Position numbers and translations under genes: made by a program. The notes beneath the pieces are model-generated. The model was given only the letters and a program-made list of their open reading frames with translations, ran no database searches and was not told where the DNA came from. From contig JAGMUV010000002.1 in assembly GCA_020744425.1 (NCBI GenBank), positions 372,001 through 436,000 on the forward strand: a stretch of 64,000 nucleotides of DNA. The letters run 5' to 3'. The stretch is from Dactylonectria macrodidyma. Taxonomy: Eukaryota; Ascomycota; Sordariomycetes; Hypocreales; Nectriaceae. Shown one piece after another: positions 46,880 to 58,029 of this stretch; within the stretch, counting starts at the first letter, position 1, and every line of letters starts with the position of its first letter.

Positions 46880-48400
46880 CTAGTAATTATAGATATTAAT
46901 ATACTATAACTTAGTCTTTAAAATAGCTATCTTAGCTATTATGAGGTTAATAGTCTGAGTGTTATTATAGTTAATTTAAATAGTTAAGTCATCTAGTTAA
47001 ACTATTAGCTCTTTAAGCAGTCAGCTTATAAAGAGAGATTCCTTAGCTGCTTGTACTAAGGCTAGGAGCTCTGCTTTTATTATTAATATTATAACTATAT
47101 CTTATTTATTAGCTCTTTATTCAATCAGTCCGTTAAATAGCTTAATAGTATATACTTATAAGCTCATCCGATCAGTTATATTATTAGTAAAAGAGGCATT
47201 ACTAGTGATACTAAGACCGCCAGGCCCTCTAAAGAATAGGGCTAGGTTCTTTATATATATAAGGTAGTAGATAACGCAGTTAGCCGCTTCTTAGTATATT
47301 TAACTTAAATTAGTAAAGAATCTGGCTAATCTAAAGATAGTAAAGGCTATATTAAGTTAGGTATTGATTATAATATAAAGGATTAATCCGATCTTGCATT
47401 AGTATTATTAAATTTCTATTAAGGTTACTAGCCTTATTACAGGCTATAGCTCTAATTGAGTTATTAGTACTATAACTATTCCTTTATTAGCTAGGTTTGC
47501 AATTTTCTTAATATAGGCTGTTTAAAATAGCTAGATCTTCTTTATAAGTTAGTCCTATATGACTTCTATTCTAAAGAACCATTATATAGGGTTACTACCT
47601 ATTAATTTATATCTTAATTAGAGTTATTTAATTAAGTCCTTAGCTTTATTTTCTTATATTTTCCTATAGGCCAGAATAATATTATTAATATATATAAAGA
47701 AGAGGATTCTTTCTTTTTTAAAGTAGTAAGGCTCGTATAGAACTGGTTTATAGCCTAGTTCTAAGAGGGTCTTAGAAAGCTCCTTTTACTATAGTAAGGA
47801 GGAGACTCTCAGTCTATATAGAGCTTTATTAAGCTTTAGAATAGTTCCTGCCTTCTTATAGCCAGGAAGCATCTATATAAAGATATCTTAATCAATTAGA
47901 GTATATATAAATGTATTAACTATATTATATTAGACTATTTCTAGATCAAACTTTACTATAATAGCTATTAAGATCTGAAAGGACCTTCTAGCTAAAGTAG
48001 CTATATATATATCTTATAGCTTCCCTTTTGCTTATTAGTCTCCTTAAACTACTAGCCAGGCCTTGCATTTCTAAAAGTAATTATATTTATCTATTTTATA
48101 AATATATACTTATATACAGCTTAGGACCTATTAATTAGATACTTAAGAGTCCTTAGCTCAGATCTCAGTCTATAACCTTATTTCCTTATAACTTTAAAGA
48201 TGAATTTCTTTAGCCTTCTAAAAGAGGTTTTCTAATAGATATCCTATAAGATCTTAATACTTTATTAGTACTAAAAGTAATATACTTCTATATACTTTTA
48301 CCCTTTAATAAATCTTTCGTTCTATTAAGATTTATATAAGAGATTTAGTTTTAGCTAGAAAAACTGCTTACTATATAATAGTTCTATTCCCTTATTCTAA
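46880..48400 (-). pseudogene. Copia reverse transcriptase and RNase H remnant
   Basis: On the minus strand, reading from about 47950 down, a frame shows KFDLEIV, LPGYKKAGTILKLNKALYRL, SKTLLELGYKPVLYEPYYF and then FFIYINNIILAYRK. The last corresponds to the YVDD catalytic box with both aspartates changed to Asn by G-to-A. Further on, KAELLALVQAAKESLF followed by LLKEL matches Copia RNase H. Trp and Gln codons are repeatedly TAG/TAA. The outer limits are approximate. Confidence 0.85.
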
Positions 48401-51367
48401 CACATTTTAAAGTAATTATATAAATAAAGCAGATAGTAGTATATCTAAAAGCATAAGGAAGTCTTTATATTTTACTCTCTTTATTTATAAGATTTTATTA
48501 ATTACTATAATAAAATGGTTTAATATAAGTTCATCTTCTTCTTTAAGAAAAGCCACCTTAATAGAGTCTTCAGCTTCTAACTAATTAATTAGTTCGTCTA
48601 GTTAGAGGGATGTAATTCGTGCGATTTCTTCTAAGTCTGCTTCTAAGAGATTATCCTTAAAGTTTTCTTAGTCTCCGTTATAGCCCTTATCTTTATTAAA
48701 AATGATATCTTAAGTACTGATTATCCGATTGATTATTAGAATCTAGATCCTATAAATATTTAAGGATCTATATCTAATTAAAAAGCTAATCTATCTTTTT
48801 AATTTAAGTTATATCTTATAATTAAGCTTTTATTATACCTTAGGGGTTATAGTATAGGCTTTATAATTAAATGCCTTTAGATATATTTAGTTAGGCTGTT
48901 TTACTAATTATAGAATTCCTCTAGCTCTAGCTATTATAGTATATAGTTAATTATATAGTATTTTCTAGTCTAATTTATAATTTAGTATTTAATTATATAG
49001 ATAAACTGCTGTTTTACTGATTTCTAGCTATAGCTAGTAAGAGAGCTTAGAGCCTATTCATATAGCTCTTTCCTTATCCTTAATCACACTCTTTAAGCAT
49101 TCAGCACTGCTATTTTAGGCTTAGCTATATAGTGCTAAAGGCTTAATAACAATAGCTCTATTCTATAGGAAGTTTCTGACTTATGGTTTGACTTTTATAA
49201 TCTTATTATCATATTTAATAACTTTAACCTTAATATTATATTAAACTTCTAAGTATTTAAAGAAGGATTTAAAGATTACTATAATAGCCTCTATTATCTG
49301 AATTATAAAATAGTAATCCTAAATATAATTAGTTAATTAGTAGGTAAGTAGCATTTATAAAGTATAGCCACTTATGCCTTCTTTATAGTTATAGAAATCA
49401 ATAGTAATACATTTACTAACTATCTAGCTAGACTGCCTTAGAGCCTATCTGACTTATCTTTTAATCTTTAATAGGCTATAAGCATTATATTTAACTATTA
49501 TTAGTCCTCGAATTCGCACCTCCTAAGATACTAAAATAAAGTATTTAAAAGCTTATAGTCCTAGATGCCCTAAGTGGTTATACTAGCATATGGCTTCTCC
49601 TGCTAAGGGAGCCCTCTTTATATATAAAGTGAACTTATAGGCTGCCTAAGCCGCTAGGATTATCTCTACTAGTTAGTATATAATGATGTATTAACTATAT
49701 AAGTCCTTAATTATGTAAGCAATCGTCTGATCAGAATAGTAGAGAGTCGTTAGATCTTAGCTATTATCCTAATAGAATCCTTTCTTCTATAGTTAATGTA
49801 AGGAGACTAGAGTTATAAGGAGTTAGGGATAGTAAGCTATATCTTTAAGTAATAATGCTTGAGTTCTTATTAGCCTAATTATTATTATTCTATATTCTAA
49901 AATTAGTAACTTTCAGTCACTTAACTAAATAAAGTCACTTAGAAGGGCTAGCTAGAGACCAGCTAGTCAATTAGGGTCATTTATAATTAAGATCGTTATT
50001 CTAGGGTCTAGAATTTAAGATTTTTATAAGGGATAGTTATTACTCTAAGTAATAAATACAGTATTAACTTTAGTAATAAGCTAGCTATATAGTTATTAGT
50101 TAGAAGTATCTTTAATAGCTTATTTTAGTAAGATCTTAGACTTCTTTTAAATAAGAGCTTTTACTTATGCCTATAGGTCTAAGTCTTCTTTAAAGGCTTC
50201 TTTTACTTTTATTTAAAATTTTTCTTAAGGCCTAAACCCTCTCTAAGCTATATTTAGAAAAATATAAAAGCATTTCTTAAGGACATAAGGTAGGCTGTAT
50301 ACTAAGCATTTATCCTATTCTTTAGGAAGCTTCTAGCGCTTTATCCTTTGCCCTTCTTTCTTTAGAGAATAGTACTAACCTTTAATAATGCAAGCATCCT
50401 CTAGTTCATCATCCTAAGAGTCCTCTCTAGCAAAGCTCGCAGAGAATGCACTTTAGGAGAAATTTCCTATATAACCTAGGCCCTATAAGGCCTCTGCATT
50501 TTTAAGCTTATTCTAAAAGGCATTCGCTAAATCTTAATAAATAAGAGATTCATCTTAGATCAGGTTTTATTAGCTAATTTTATAAGCTACTGTCTAAGCA
50601 GGGAGAAGTTATAAAAAGATATTAAAGAAGTCATATGCTTAAGAGCTATAAAAGAGGGTCTTAGGAACCTTTTATTATTATCCTTTAGCTAAGGCTTCTT
50701 CCCACTCTTCTAACCATTTAAGTACTTAAGTTACGGTTTTTAAAGGTATTTTCATAAGAATTAAGTATATATTTCGAATATCTTATATTTCATCTGCTTC
50801 TAACCTCCCGCACTTAGTATAGAGATTATAATGCTATTTATAGATTGATTTATGCAGTTAATAATAGGTCTGGATATATCTAAGAGAGATAGTTCGGATA
50901 ATCCAGTCTTAGAGGGTTCTTAAAGACTTCTTCTATCTTTCTAATAACTTTTCTTAAAGCTAATAAAAAAAGAGGTCCTATTAGAAGCTCTTCTGACCTT
51001 ATTCAGTTAGGTCAGATAGAGACTATATTCTATTAGTTATCTCCTATATATTATCTAAATTAGTCCCTTCAGTCTTAGGTATTTCTGATTAAATGGTCCG
51101 TTATATTACTATTATCTTAGTATATTTATATCTTCTAATATCTAAGAAGGCCAGTTCCTCTTTAAGGAAAATCTTCCTTTTAAGGTACTATTATAGACCT
51201 AGAAGGTCAACCTAAAGAAGGAATTCGTGCTCCCAGTCCGGGAAGTCCCCAGGTTTTATAAGAGTAGCCATAAGACCTTCTTTCTAGGATTTTCTATATA
51301 GCATTATAGATAAGATAGAGGGATTCTTAAAGATATTAAAATGGGTTAAGGCAGTAAGACTCTTAAT

Positions 51368-51544
51368 TATCAAATATTAGGGTGAAAAATTGTATGTTCT
51401 ATGCCTGCCGCCTATGCCTTGAGGTTTTAGGGCAAGCTTTATATACTCTTTCTCTTCTGTATAGAATCAGCTAGAAGCTGATTACTAAGCCTCGTGGCAA
51501 TAGGTGGCAACAGGTGGCAACTTTCGCCTCTGACATATCTGACA
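51368..51544 (-). repeat. Right LTR (5' LTR in element orientation)
   Basis: 177 bp. The first plus-strand bases are TATCAAAT, where TG has become TA. It keeps more G/C than the left copy at most differing sites, so the left LTR is the more mutated of the two. Confidence 0.95.
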
Positions 51545-51549
51545 TAAAC

Positions 51550-53250
51550 TATGCCTTAGCTTATATTAATATAGTTACTATCTGCTTTCTATTTATAGTC
51601 CTTTTTCTATACTTTTAGCATACTAATAAAGCAGTCCTTGCCTATTATTAGCCAGCTTTTATTTAATATTAAACAGATCTAAAGATAATTAAAGCAGAGC
51701 TTCTTAGTTAGTAAGAGTTCTATAATTAGTAGTATTTAATCATTCAATTAGCTAATTAAGTAGCCTTTAATTAGTAGGTTTAGTAGCTTAAGTAGTGATA
51801 TCTACTTGCTTATATTAATAAGATTGGATATTTATATATAATATAACTAAACCCTTATAAGAAGAAGCTTATAAAAGCTTAAGTTAATTAGTATCTTCAC
51901 TTTAGTATTATTATTACCTTTTATATTAAAGGTATTCATAGTCTGCTTAAAAGCTATTTAAATATATTTATATTAGATCTATTTAAGGCTTAGAGTACTA
52001 TTATATAAGCTATTATTAATCAGGTCTATTAGCTATAGTCAAATCAAGCCTAATAGTAACTTTAATAACTAATTAAGCTTTATATAGTTCTATATAGTGC
52101 TATTTAGGGCTGGGTATCTTTTAAAGCATTAAAGAAGGTTAAAGAGTAATAAAAGCAGCTTTTAAATAATAGTCTCCCTTTAGCTTACTATACTAGCGTT
52201 TTTATGTAAATATTAGAACTACCTTACGCTTACTTACTTTAAACCTTATAAGAATAAGATCAAGTTCTTCTTCTTAAGTATTTCTACAAGCATTAGCATC
52301 TTAAGCGCTTAGGGCAGTAGTAGCTACTTCTTAAGCCTTATACTCACATAGATATAAGGGCTGCTATATTAAATCTACTACAATTAAGCATAAAAAGACT
52401 ACTAAGCTCCTTTAAAGCTAATAAGACTATAGGAAAGGCAAGGGCAAAGGCCTTACTAAAATGCAATAAATGCTATAAAGTCAGTTATAAAATGAATTTA
52501 AAAGTATATCCCTTATAGCATTAAGAGCTCTTAGAAAAGGTAATAGCAGAAGTAAAGGCACTAGCAGTAATAAAGGCATTAGTAATAACAGCAGCACTAA
52601 TAGTAATAGTAGTATTAGCAGTAATAGAAGCATTAATAATAATAGAGGCATCAGTATCAGTAATAATAGCAGCACTAGCAGTCCTTGCTAATCAGCCAGA
52701 GACTATAACTAAGACCTTATAAGACTCGCCTAGTAGCGCCTCTTAGCAGTCAGGATCCCCTATTCATAAACTATCTCCTTCGCCTAGCCTACTATCACTA
52801 TTACTACTAAAGTATAATTCACTATAGGCTATATATAGAAGATATATTACTATAAGAAGCGCATAATATATAGCATAGCCAGTTAATAGCATTAAAATAA
52901 ACTAATAATATCATAAAGCAATAGGGCTCCTACTTAAGTATAGTAAGCAGAGCTATAAGTAGTGCTTAGACTATAAATAGATATCTAAGCACTATATTAT
53001 ATTAATAGGGTTAAGAGAATAAATAAATGAAGAGATAATAGTATATCTAGACTAGAATAAGGCTAAGGATAAGCGAATTACAGTCTAGATTACTAAAGAG
53101 ATAGAAGACAATCCTTTAGCTAATAAAAGAAAGAGCATTAAGGACATTTAAAGGAGAATAGAAACAGATAGTAGAGAATAAGAAGCTTTACACTTAGCTA
53201 GCCATAGTATAAAAGACTATATCATTATTAAAAGTCATAAGTATTAGACG
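51550..53250 (+). pseudogene. MULE transposase, 3' part (RIP-degraded)
   Basis: The same frame resumes after the retrotransposon: a KGIHSLLKSYL segment, GWVSFKALKKVKEQ, LPYAYLL (a SWIM-like CxH remnant), FYKHQHL with a stop for Gln/Trp, then a zinc-knuckle-like CNKCYKVSYK near 52460, and a Ser/Asn/Ala low-complexity tail over degenerate trinucleotides at 52550-52680. A basic C-terminal extension (KRKSIKDI) follows. These are standard C-terminal features of fungal MULE transposases. The exact stop cannot be placed because of many nonsense changes. Confidence 0.8.
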
Positions 53251-53435
53251 ATGACTTAATAGTAAAGCCCTATAACATTCTCTAGCTATTATAGCTATAT
53301 ATAATTTAGCTAGCTCTTCCTACCCCTCACTTATCTAAATTAAGTAATTTAAACCTTCTTATTTTAATAATCATAGTCAAAAGGTAGCTGTCAGCTCTAT
53401 TGAATGTATAAGTGCATTCATTCAATCCCCAATTC

Positions 53436-53530
53436 AACAAGAAATGCTTAGTCAGGGCACTGTGCCCCTAGCCCGCTGACAGGGGGTTCTGTGCCCCGAG
53501 CCCACAGGCCCTGTGCGCCTAGACGGCGCC
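53436..53530 (-). repeat. Right terminal inverted repeat of the MULE
   Basis: Inverted copy of the left end, starting AACAAGAAATGC and ending GACGGCGCC, directly followed by the second target duplication AACGACACCC. Confidence 0.95.
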
Positions 53531-53822
53531 AACGACACCCGGAGGCTTGACTAAGCATACTTCGCTAGCGTTGGCTACTCCTCTTCCACCAAGAGAGGGG
53601 GTGCTGAGCAGGGGAGTTGAGCCTTAAACAATAACTCAACCCACAGGGCAGTCTAGGTCTTAAAGGTGAGGGGAGAGTATGAATCACCGATACCTGACAT
53701 GGTTTGTAGGCTCCACGAAGACATCATTACAAAAGAGAAGACTAATCAAAGGCAAATGTTTACAAATGAAGACCAAGTCGAACCAAGTATATCCTTTTCC
53801 TCCTCGAGTCGAACCCCAGCGG

Positions 53823-56213
53823 TTAAATGTCCCAAATCTCAAGCATGTATTTTATCGGTCCTTTCCCCGATAGAATCCAATCATTGTCTATGCAAGATGT
53901 TGCAAGTTGTTGACCATTCGGCGAAAAGTCAGAAGATATCGCGTTCTGATGACGATTGTCCCGGACCCGCAGCTTCGCCCAGGTGTGAGGAAGGGCAGGA
54001 CTCAATTCCCAAATAGTAATTTGATTGTATGGTCCGCCCGGTCCATTATGTGTCGCAAGCCTCGTTGAATCCGACGAAAACACAGCATCGCCGGCCACAG
54101 CGTTAGTGTGAGCGTATAAGATTTGGATAGCCCCCCAGGAGCCTGAAGGGTACATCTTGTTCAGGACTAGCACCCAATCTCTCTTGTTATGCGTCACAAG
54201 CCACTCGCCGTTTGGCGAAAACGCAATTGGTTTGTAAAATCCCTTGTCCATTCGAGAATACGAGAAGTATCCCTCATTGTACGTATAGCTCCCTAGCGCC
54301 CGATGGTCCAAGTCAATTTGCGCGAATTGTCGACCGTTCGGAGACATGACAATTCCCACATTAACAGGCCGTTTTTCACTTTGGATGTGCCGGAACAAAC
54401 CCAGATCATTCGCCTTCCGAATATGTAATTTGGAATCAAGGAGCACGACGAAATCGCCATTTCCAGAGATAGTAATGCCATGGTACTCATGACATTGGGC
54501 CCGGTGAAGCGCTTGAAACTGACCTCGGTCATTCGCCTTCCAAGTGACCAGGAGCCCATTATGCAGGTGAGATACTAGGTATTGATCATTGATTCCAATA
54601 CCTAAAACAGATCCTGGAAGCTCTTGTTGTGGTTTGAAATTTCCATGTCGATCAGCCCCAAAGATGATGGTTTTTCCTTGCCAGCCGCTATAAGCAAGCT
54701 ACCATCCGGTGAGAACTTGACTTGATGTATGCTGAAATTGAAATCTCCAAATATCTTGGCTTTAGGAGATTGATTGCTGGCAAGAGCTAAGATATGGGGA
54801 CTTAGAGAAAGCTGATTTGGACGCTCAGAAGTCGATGGAACTGATGTGCTCATGGCTGGCTCGGCTCTCTTTGGATGGGAGGGAGCGACGAGCGGTGAAA
54901 CTGTTCCATCTGAAGTAGAGGCTGATGTAGAGGATGCAGTATTGGCGTTTCTAGTTTTTGTGAGCTATTCCCTTTATGAATATATTGGGATGCGTACTGA
55001 GTGTTGATCTCGAGTTCGAGACCCTGAATAATGGATGTCCAACTTGCAAAGGGATCCGGTTCTTGATGCTGTGAACTGACAAATGGATCGTCGACGACAG
55101 GTAATGCTTCGGTACTTGGGCGATGTATAGTCGAAATCTTCGGGTCGAGTGGAACCAAGGGATGTTGAATCGCTGTGCCTGTCCATTGAGCAGTGGGCTC
55201 TGGGATAGGCTCAGACCGCAGCCAAAATGGCATATCCGAACACAATTTTGAGTCATCCTCCAATTCTTGCCGCACCTCCGCCTCTTTTTGGACCCATCGA
55301 TGCGTGCTAGCGTCTTGACTTGAGAGCCTTTTCGATGGTTCTATTTGCATCAATGCAAGAACAAAGTCGATGACCGGTTCACTCGCTTGGAAGTCTCGTA
55401 GGGTTTGTGATTTCGCGTTGCAGTACGCGCTCAACTTGCCTGTTAACATTAGAAAAATGAGTTCCCCTAAGCACCACATTTCTCCTAGACACGGGTCTGT
55501 TGGTCTGTTTTTGGCAGCGAAGCGCGTAAGCTCGGGTGGCAGAAATCCAAGGGTGCCTCGAATCGCAACAGAAACAGTCTGGTCAATCGGCTTACTGAGG
55601 CCAAGGTCGCATAGCTTGATTGACCATTCACCAGGAGGTTGTTTATCGATGAGTGTGTTCTGGTAAGATCATTCAGTTCCACGTGCAACTCATGGAGCTA
55701 GAAATTCTTACCGCTGGCTTGAGGTCACGATGGGCAAAGTGCTCGCTGTGCATGAAGAATAATGCACCAAGGATCTGTGAACTAATGTCGTGCACTTGGT
55801 CCTTCAGACAAGAGACCATCTGGGCATAGCTGTGAATGCCTCAGATAGCTACCTAGATCTCTAAATTTGCAGTATTCCATTGAAATGTGCATCCATCCAG
55901 GAGTATCCCACCAGCCGTAAAACTGGACAAAGAAGCCCGAATACTACAACATTGTTATTCGTATGCACGAATGATAGTGTTGAGAGCCTTTGTCAAACCT
56001 TTGGAAGAGAAAAACTTTGCCACTGCTTCAAGTTCACGGAGGTAATAAGATCGGTTTGTGCATAATTCGGCTTCTACTACCCTGATGCTCTTGGCGACTC
56101 GACATTGGGCTGCATGGTTGTCTGCGGTTTTCTTCGTTTCGAGATGGACAATGCCATGTCCACCACGAGCAATCTCCCTCACATGAACCCATACTTCACG
56201 CTTAGACTTTGCA
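53823..56213 (-). pseudogene. Ser/Thr protein kinase fused to WD40-like repeats, broken by several one-base indels
   Basis: The kinase residues are all present: P-loop ARGGHGIVH, lysine in RVAKSI, alpha-C glutamate in YYLRELEA, HRDLKPAN (split by an intron at 55660-55711), DLG, and GFLPPE as the APE element. After a Ser/Thr-rich linker come beta-propeller-like units (VKFSPDGSLL, IAFSPNGEWLVTH, DFSPNGQQLAT) ending LEIWDI. Frame has to change near 56004, 55833, 54955 and 54681 to follow the homology, at least three of these at short A/T runs. Hence a pseudogene, or homopolymer errors. An exon-like stretch at 56340-56470 (LQFNPSQFCLQSGFLIF) may be the start of an FHA domain, but its link is unresolved. 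Confidence 0.7.
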
Positions 56214-58029
56214 CTGTGAGGAACAGCGGGTGTTTGTATAGTGCATCAGTTTTGTCCGTCGTGGTGGAGCGAGGTCTGAAGTCTCGATTGTCGGGCCGGC
56301 TCTGTAAGCTGGTCCGACTGACTCACCCTGGACATCCCTGTGTGGATAATCTGCAAACTCGGTGGTAAAGATCAAAAAGCCGCTTTGAAGACAGAACTGT
56401 GAGGGATTAAATTGAAGGCCTAAAGCACGATCCTGCTCAGCCGCATTGCCCTCATCCCCGCATGCCTAAGGCGCGGGCTCTGCATCAATAGCAGTGTAAG
56501 ACGGGGCGCCTATCGGCTAATCAAATCATGGGTACGCGACGATAACACAATGTACGTGCCGGAGTGGCCTTGCCAATAAGAATGAAGAATGTTGGCCATC
56601 CTCGACACACCTACTAGCTTCTACATAGCATGTTAGCGACATTATTGCGGTTTCATAGATTTCTGATTCTCTCGGACAAACCGGCGGTTTATCTATGTTC
56701 TTGGGATTTAGCCGTAGTCGAGGATCTCCTGTATGGTCGGTTGGCGATGTGGGCTCGCGCGATAACATGGACGAAGTAGAAACCTCTACACTCTTGACAA
56801 ATTAGCTGCGGATTACTATCGGTGACTTTGACAACGTTTTCCGCGGCACAGGTGTCTTAGTTATTTGTCCATCTTTTTGATCATACGAAGCAGGCTTATT
56901 TCTCTTGCCCAAATCATGCAAACGTTTGATCTAGGCAGGTCTGGCCACCACCGCGATGCGCCATCTAACGTTTTGTTTCTGGAATTTCGTCAATCTAATA
57001 ACGGCTCGTTATCTATGCAGAATGAAATGGCGTACGCAACCTTGGCACACTATTTCAATGCCAAGATCTTCTAGTCCAATGCATCATTTCGCATCGTGTC
57101 GGAGGTTTCTCGGGGATGGGAGAGTCATCCACCCATTCTCCGTCGAGTAGGCTTCAGCCGACCCTCCATTTCTAACGCGAAATATGCCAGTTCCACGTGG
57201 AAAGCCCCTTGCAGGTGCTTGAACGATCAATAGTAGCGTCGATTGGCTCGAAATTTTAATCATGTCCGCTACATGGGAGCAAGGATCGTAACTCGTCTAA
57301 GCAATGCACTGTTTGGCATGATGTTCAGGGACAAGGGATGCGCTTCTGGCGGCCCCTGGAAGACTACGCCTGCATCTGTAGCAGAATGGCATGGTCGGGA
57401 AATATTCCGCTGCCACTGTGATAAGAAATCTCACAAACAGCTCCTTAAACGGAAGCTAATCACTCGGGAATCCAACCGAGACGATAAGCTGGGGGTGGAG
57501 TCGCGTCAACACACAGACACTAGCCAAGGGTACCCTCGTGTAGCGAGCTGTGGCATCTCCACCCCCGCTTTCGAGACAGGCATCAGGAGGGATTTGTGTT
57601 GAAGTGAAGCAAGGGTCTGTCTGCGTCTTCTCCTGGACAGAGAGTTGAAAGTTGCGACAATGGGGGTTGGTTTTGAGCATAACGGGAGTCCCAGGACAGC
57701 AAGAGAGCGAGAGAGGACACAAGGCAGTTGAACAAATTTAATTCCACACTCGGTCTTTCGGGCTTCTCGGGCTGCGTCTGTTAGTTAGTGTTGGTTGGCC
57801 AACCTTGTCCGTGGCTTGACTTAGTCGTCGCCCTGGGTTGCTGCCAAGCTTAGGCCATGACTCGTCCGTTCATGGATACGCGCCCATTCCACCGTCGAGC
57901 AGACCATGCTTAATCCAGGAGGATTACTGTGGGTTTTGATTGAAAACATGTCTCTCCCTACGGCCACCTTGCGTGGATTCCCATCCCGCTTCTTGACTTT
58001 CTTTTTCCTCCCCGAGGCGCGACGCCAGC
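56214..58029. other. Intergenic region, no certain gene
   Basis: The left part may include upstream exons of the broken kinase gene (possible FHA start at 56340-56470 and a Ser/Pro-rich minus frame ending at 56768). The remainder up to 58029 has no supportable frame and holds the promoter of the rhodopsin-like gene. Confidence 0.5.

Larger units (their letters stand above)
46496..51544 (-). mobile_element. Ty1/Copia LTR retrotransposon, 5,049 bp, nested in the MULE
   Basis: It is bounded by two 177-bp direct repeats and flanked by identical 5-bp duplications TAAAC (46491-46495 and 51545-51549). Orientation is minus: translated on that strand it shows Copia reverse transcriptase and RNase H in Copia order, and a purine tract (CTGAGGGGGTG) precedes the left, 3' LTR. 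The interior is packed with stops from C-to-T and G-to-A changes, so the copy is dead. It inserted into the transposase frame of the older MULE. Confidence 0.93.
45444..53530 (+). mobile_element. Mutator-like (MULE) DNA transposon, 8,087 bp including a nested retrotransposon
   Basis: It is bounded by 95-bp inverted repeats differing by one base and flanked by identical 10-bp target duplications AACGACACCC (45434-45443 and 53531-53540). A 9-11 bp duplication and long TIRs are typical of MULEs. The plus-strand interior reads, through many stops, as a fungal MULE transposase. Without the Copia insertion and its duplicated TAAAC the element would be about 3.0 kb, similar to the Hop family known from Fusarium oxysporum. 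The interior is strongly A+T-biased and CpA-depleted, as after RIP. No intact transposase remains, so it is non-autonomous. Confidence 0.93.

Noticed and set aside
52481..52675. Leucine-rich 64-codon minus frame inside the MULE
   Set aside because: It is the antisense of the Ser/Asn/Ala trinucleotide tail of the transposase, not a membrane peptide gene.
45540..53435. A/T-rich block as a possible centromere, mitochondrial insertion or AT-isochore
   Set aside because: Precise TIRs, LTRs, target duplications and readable transposase and reverse-transcriptase frames explain the whole block as nested, RIP-mutated transposons.
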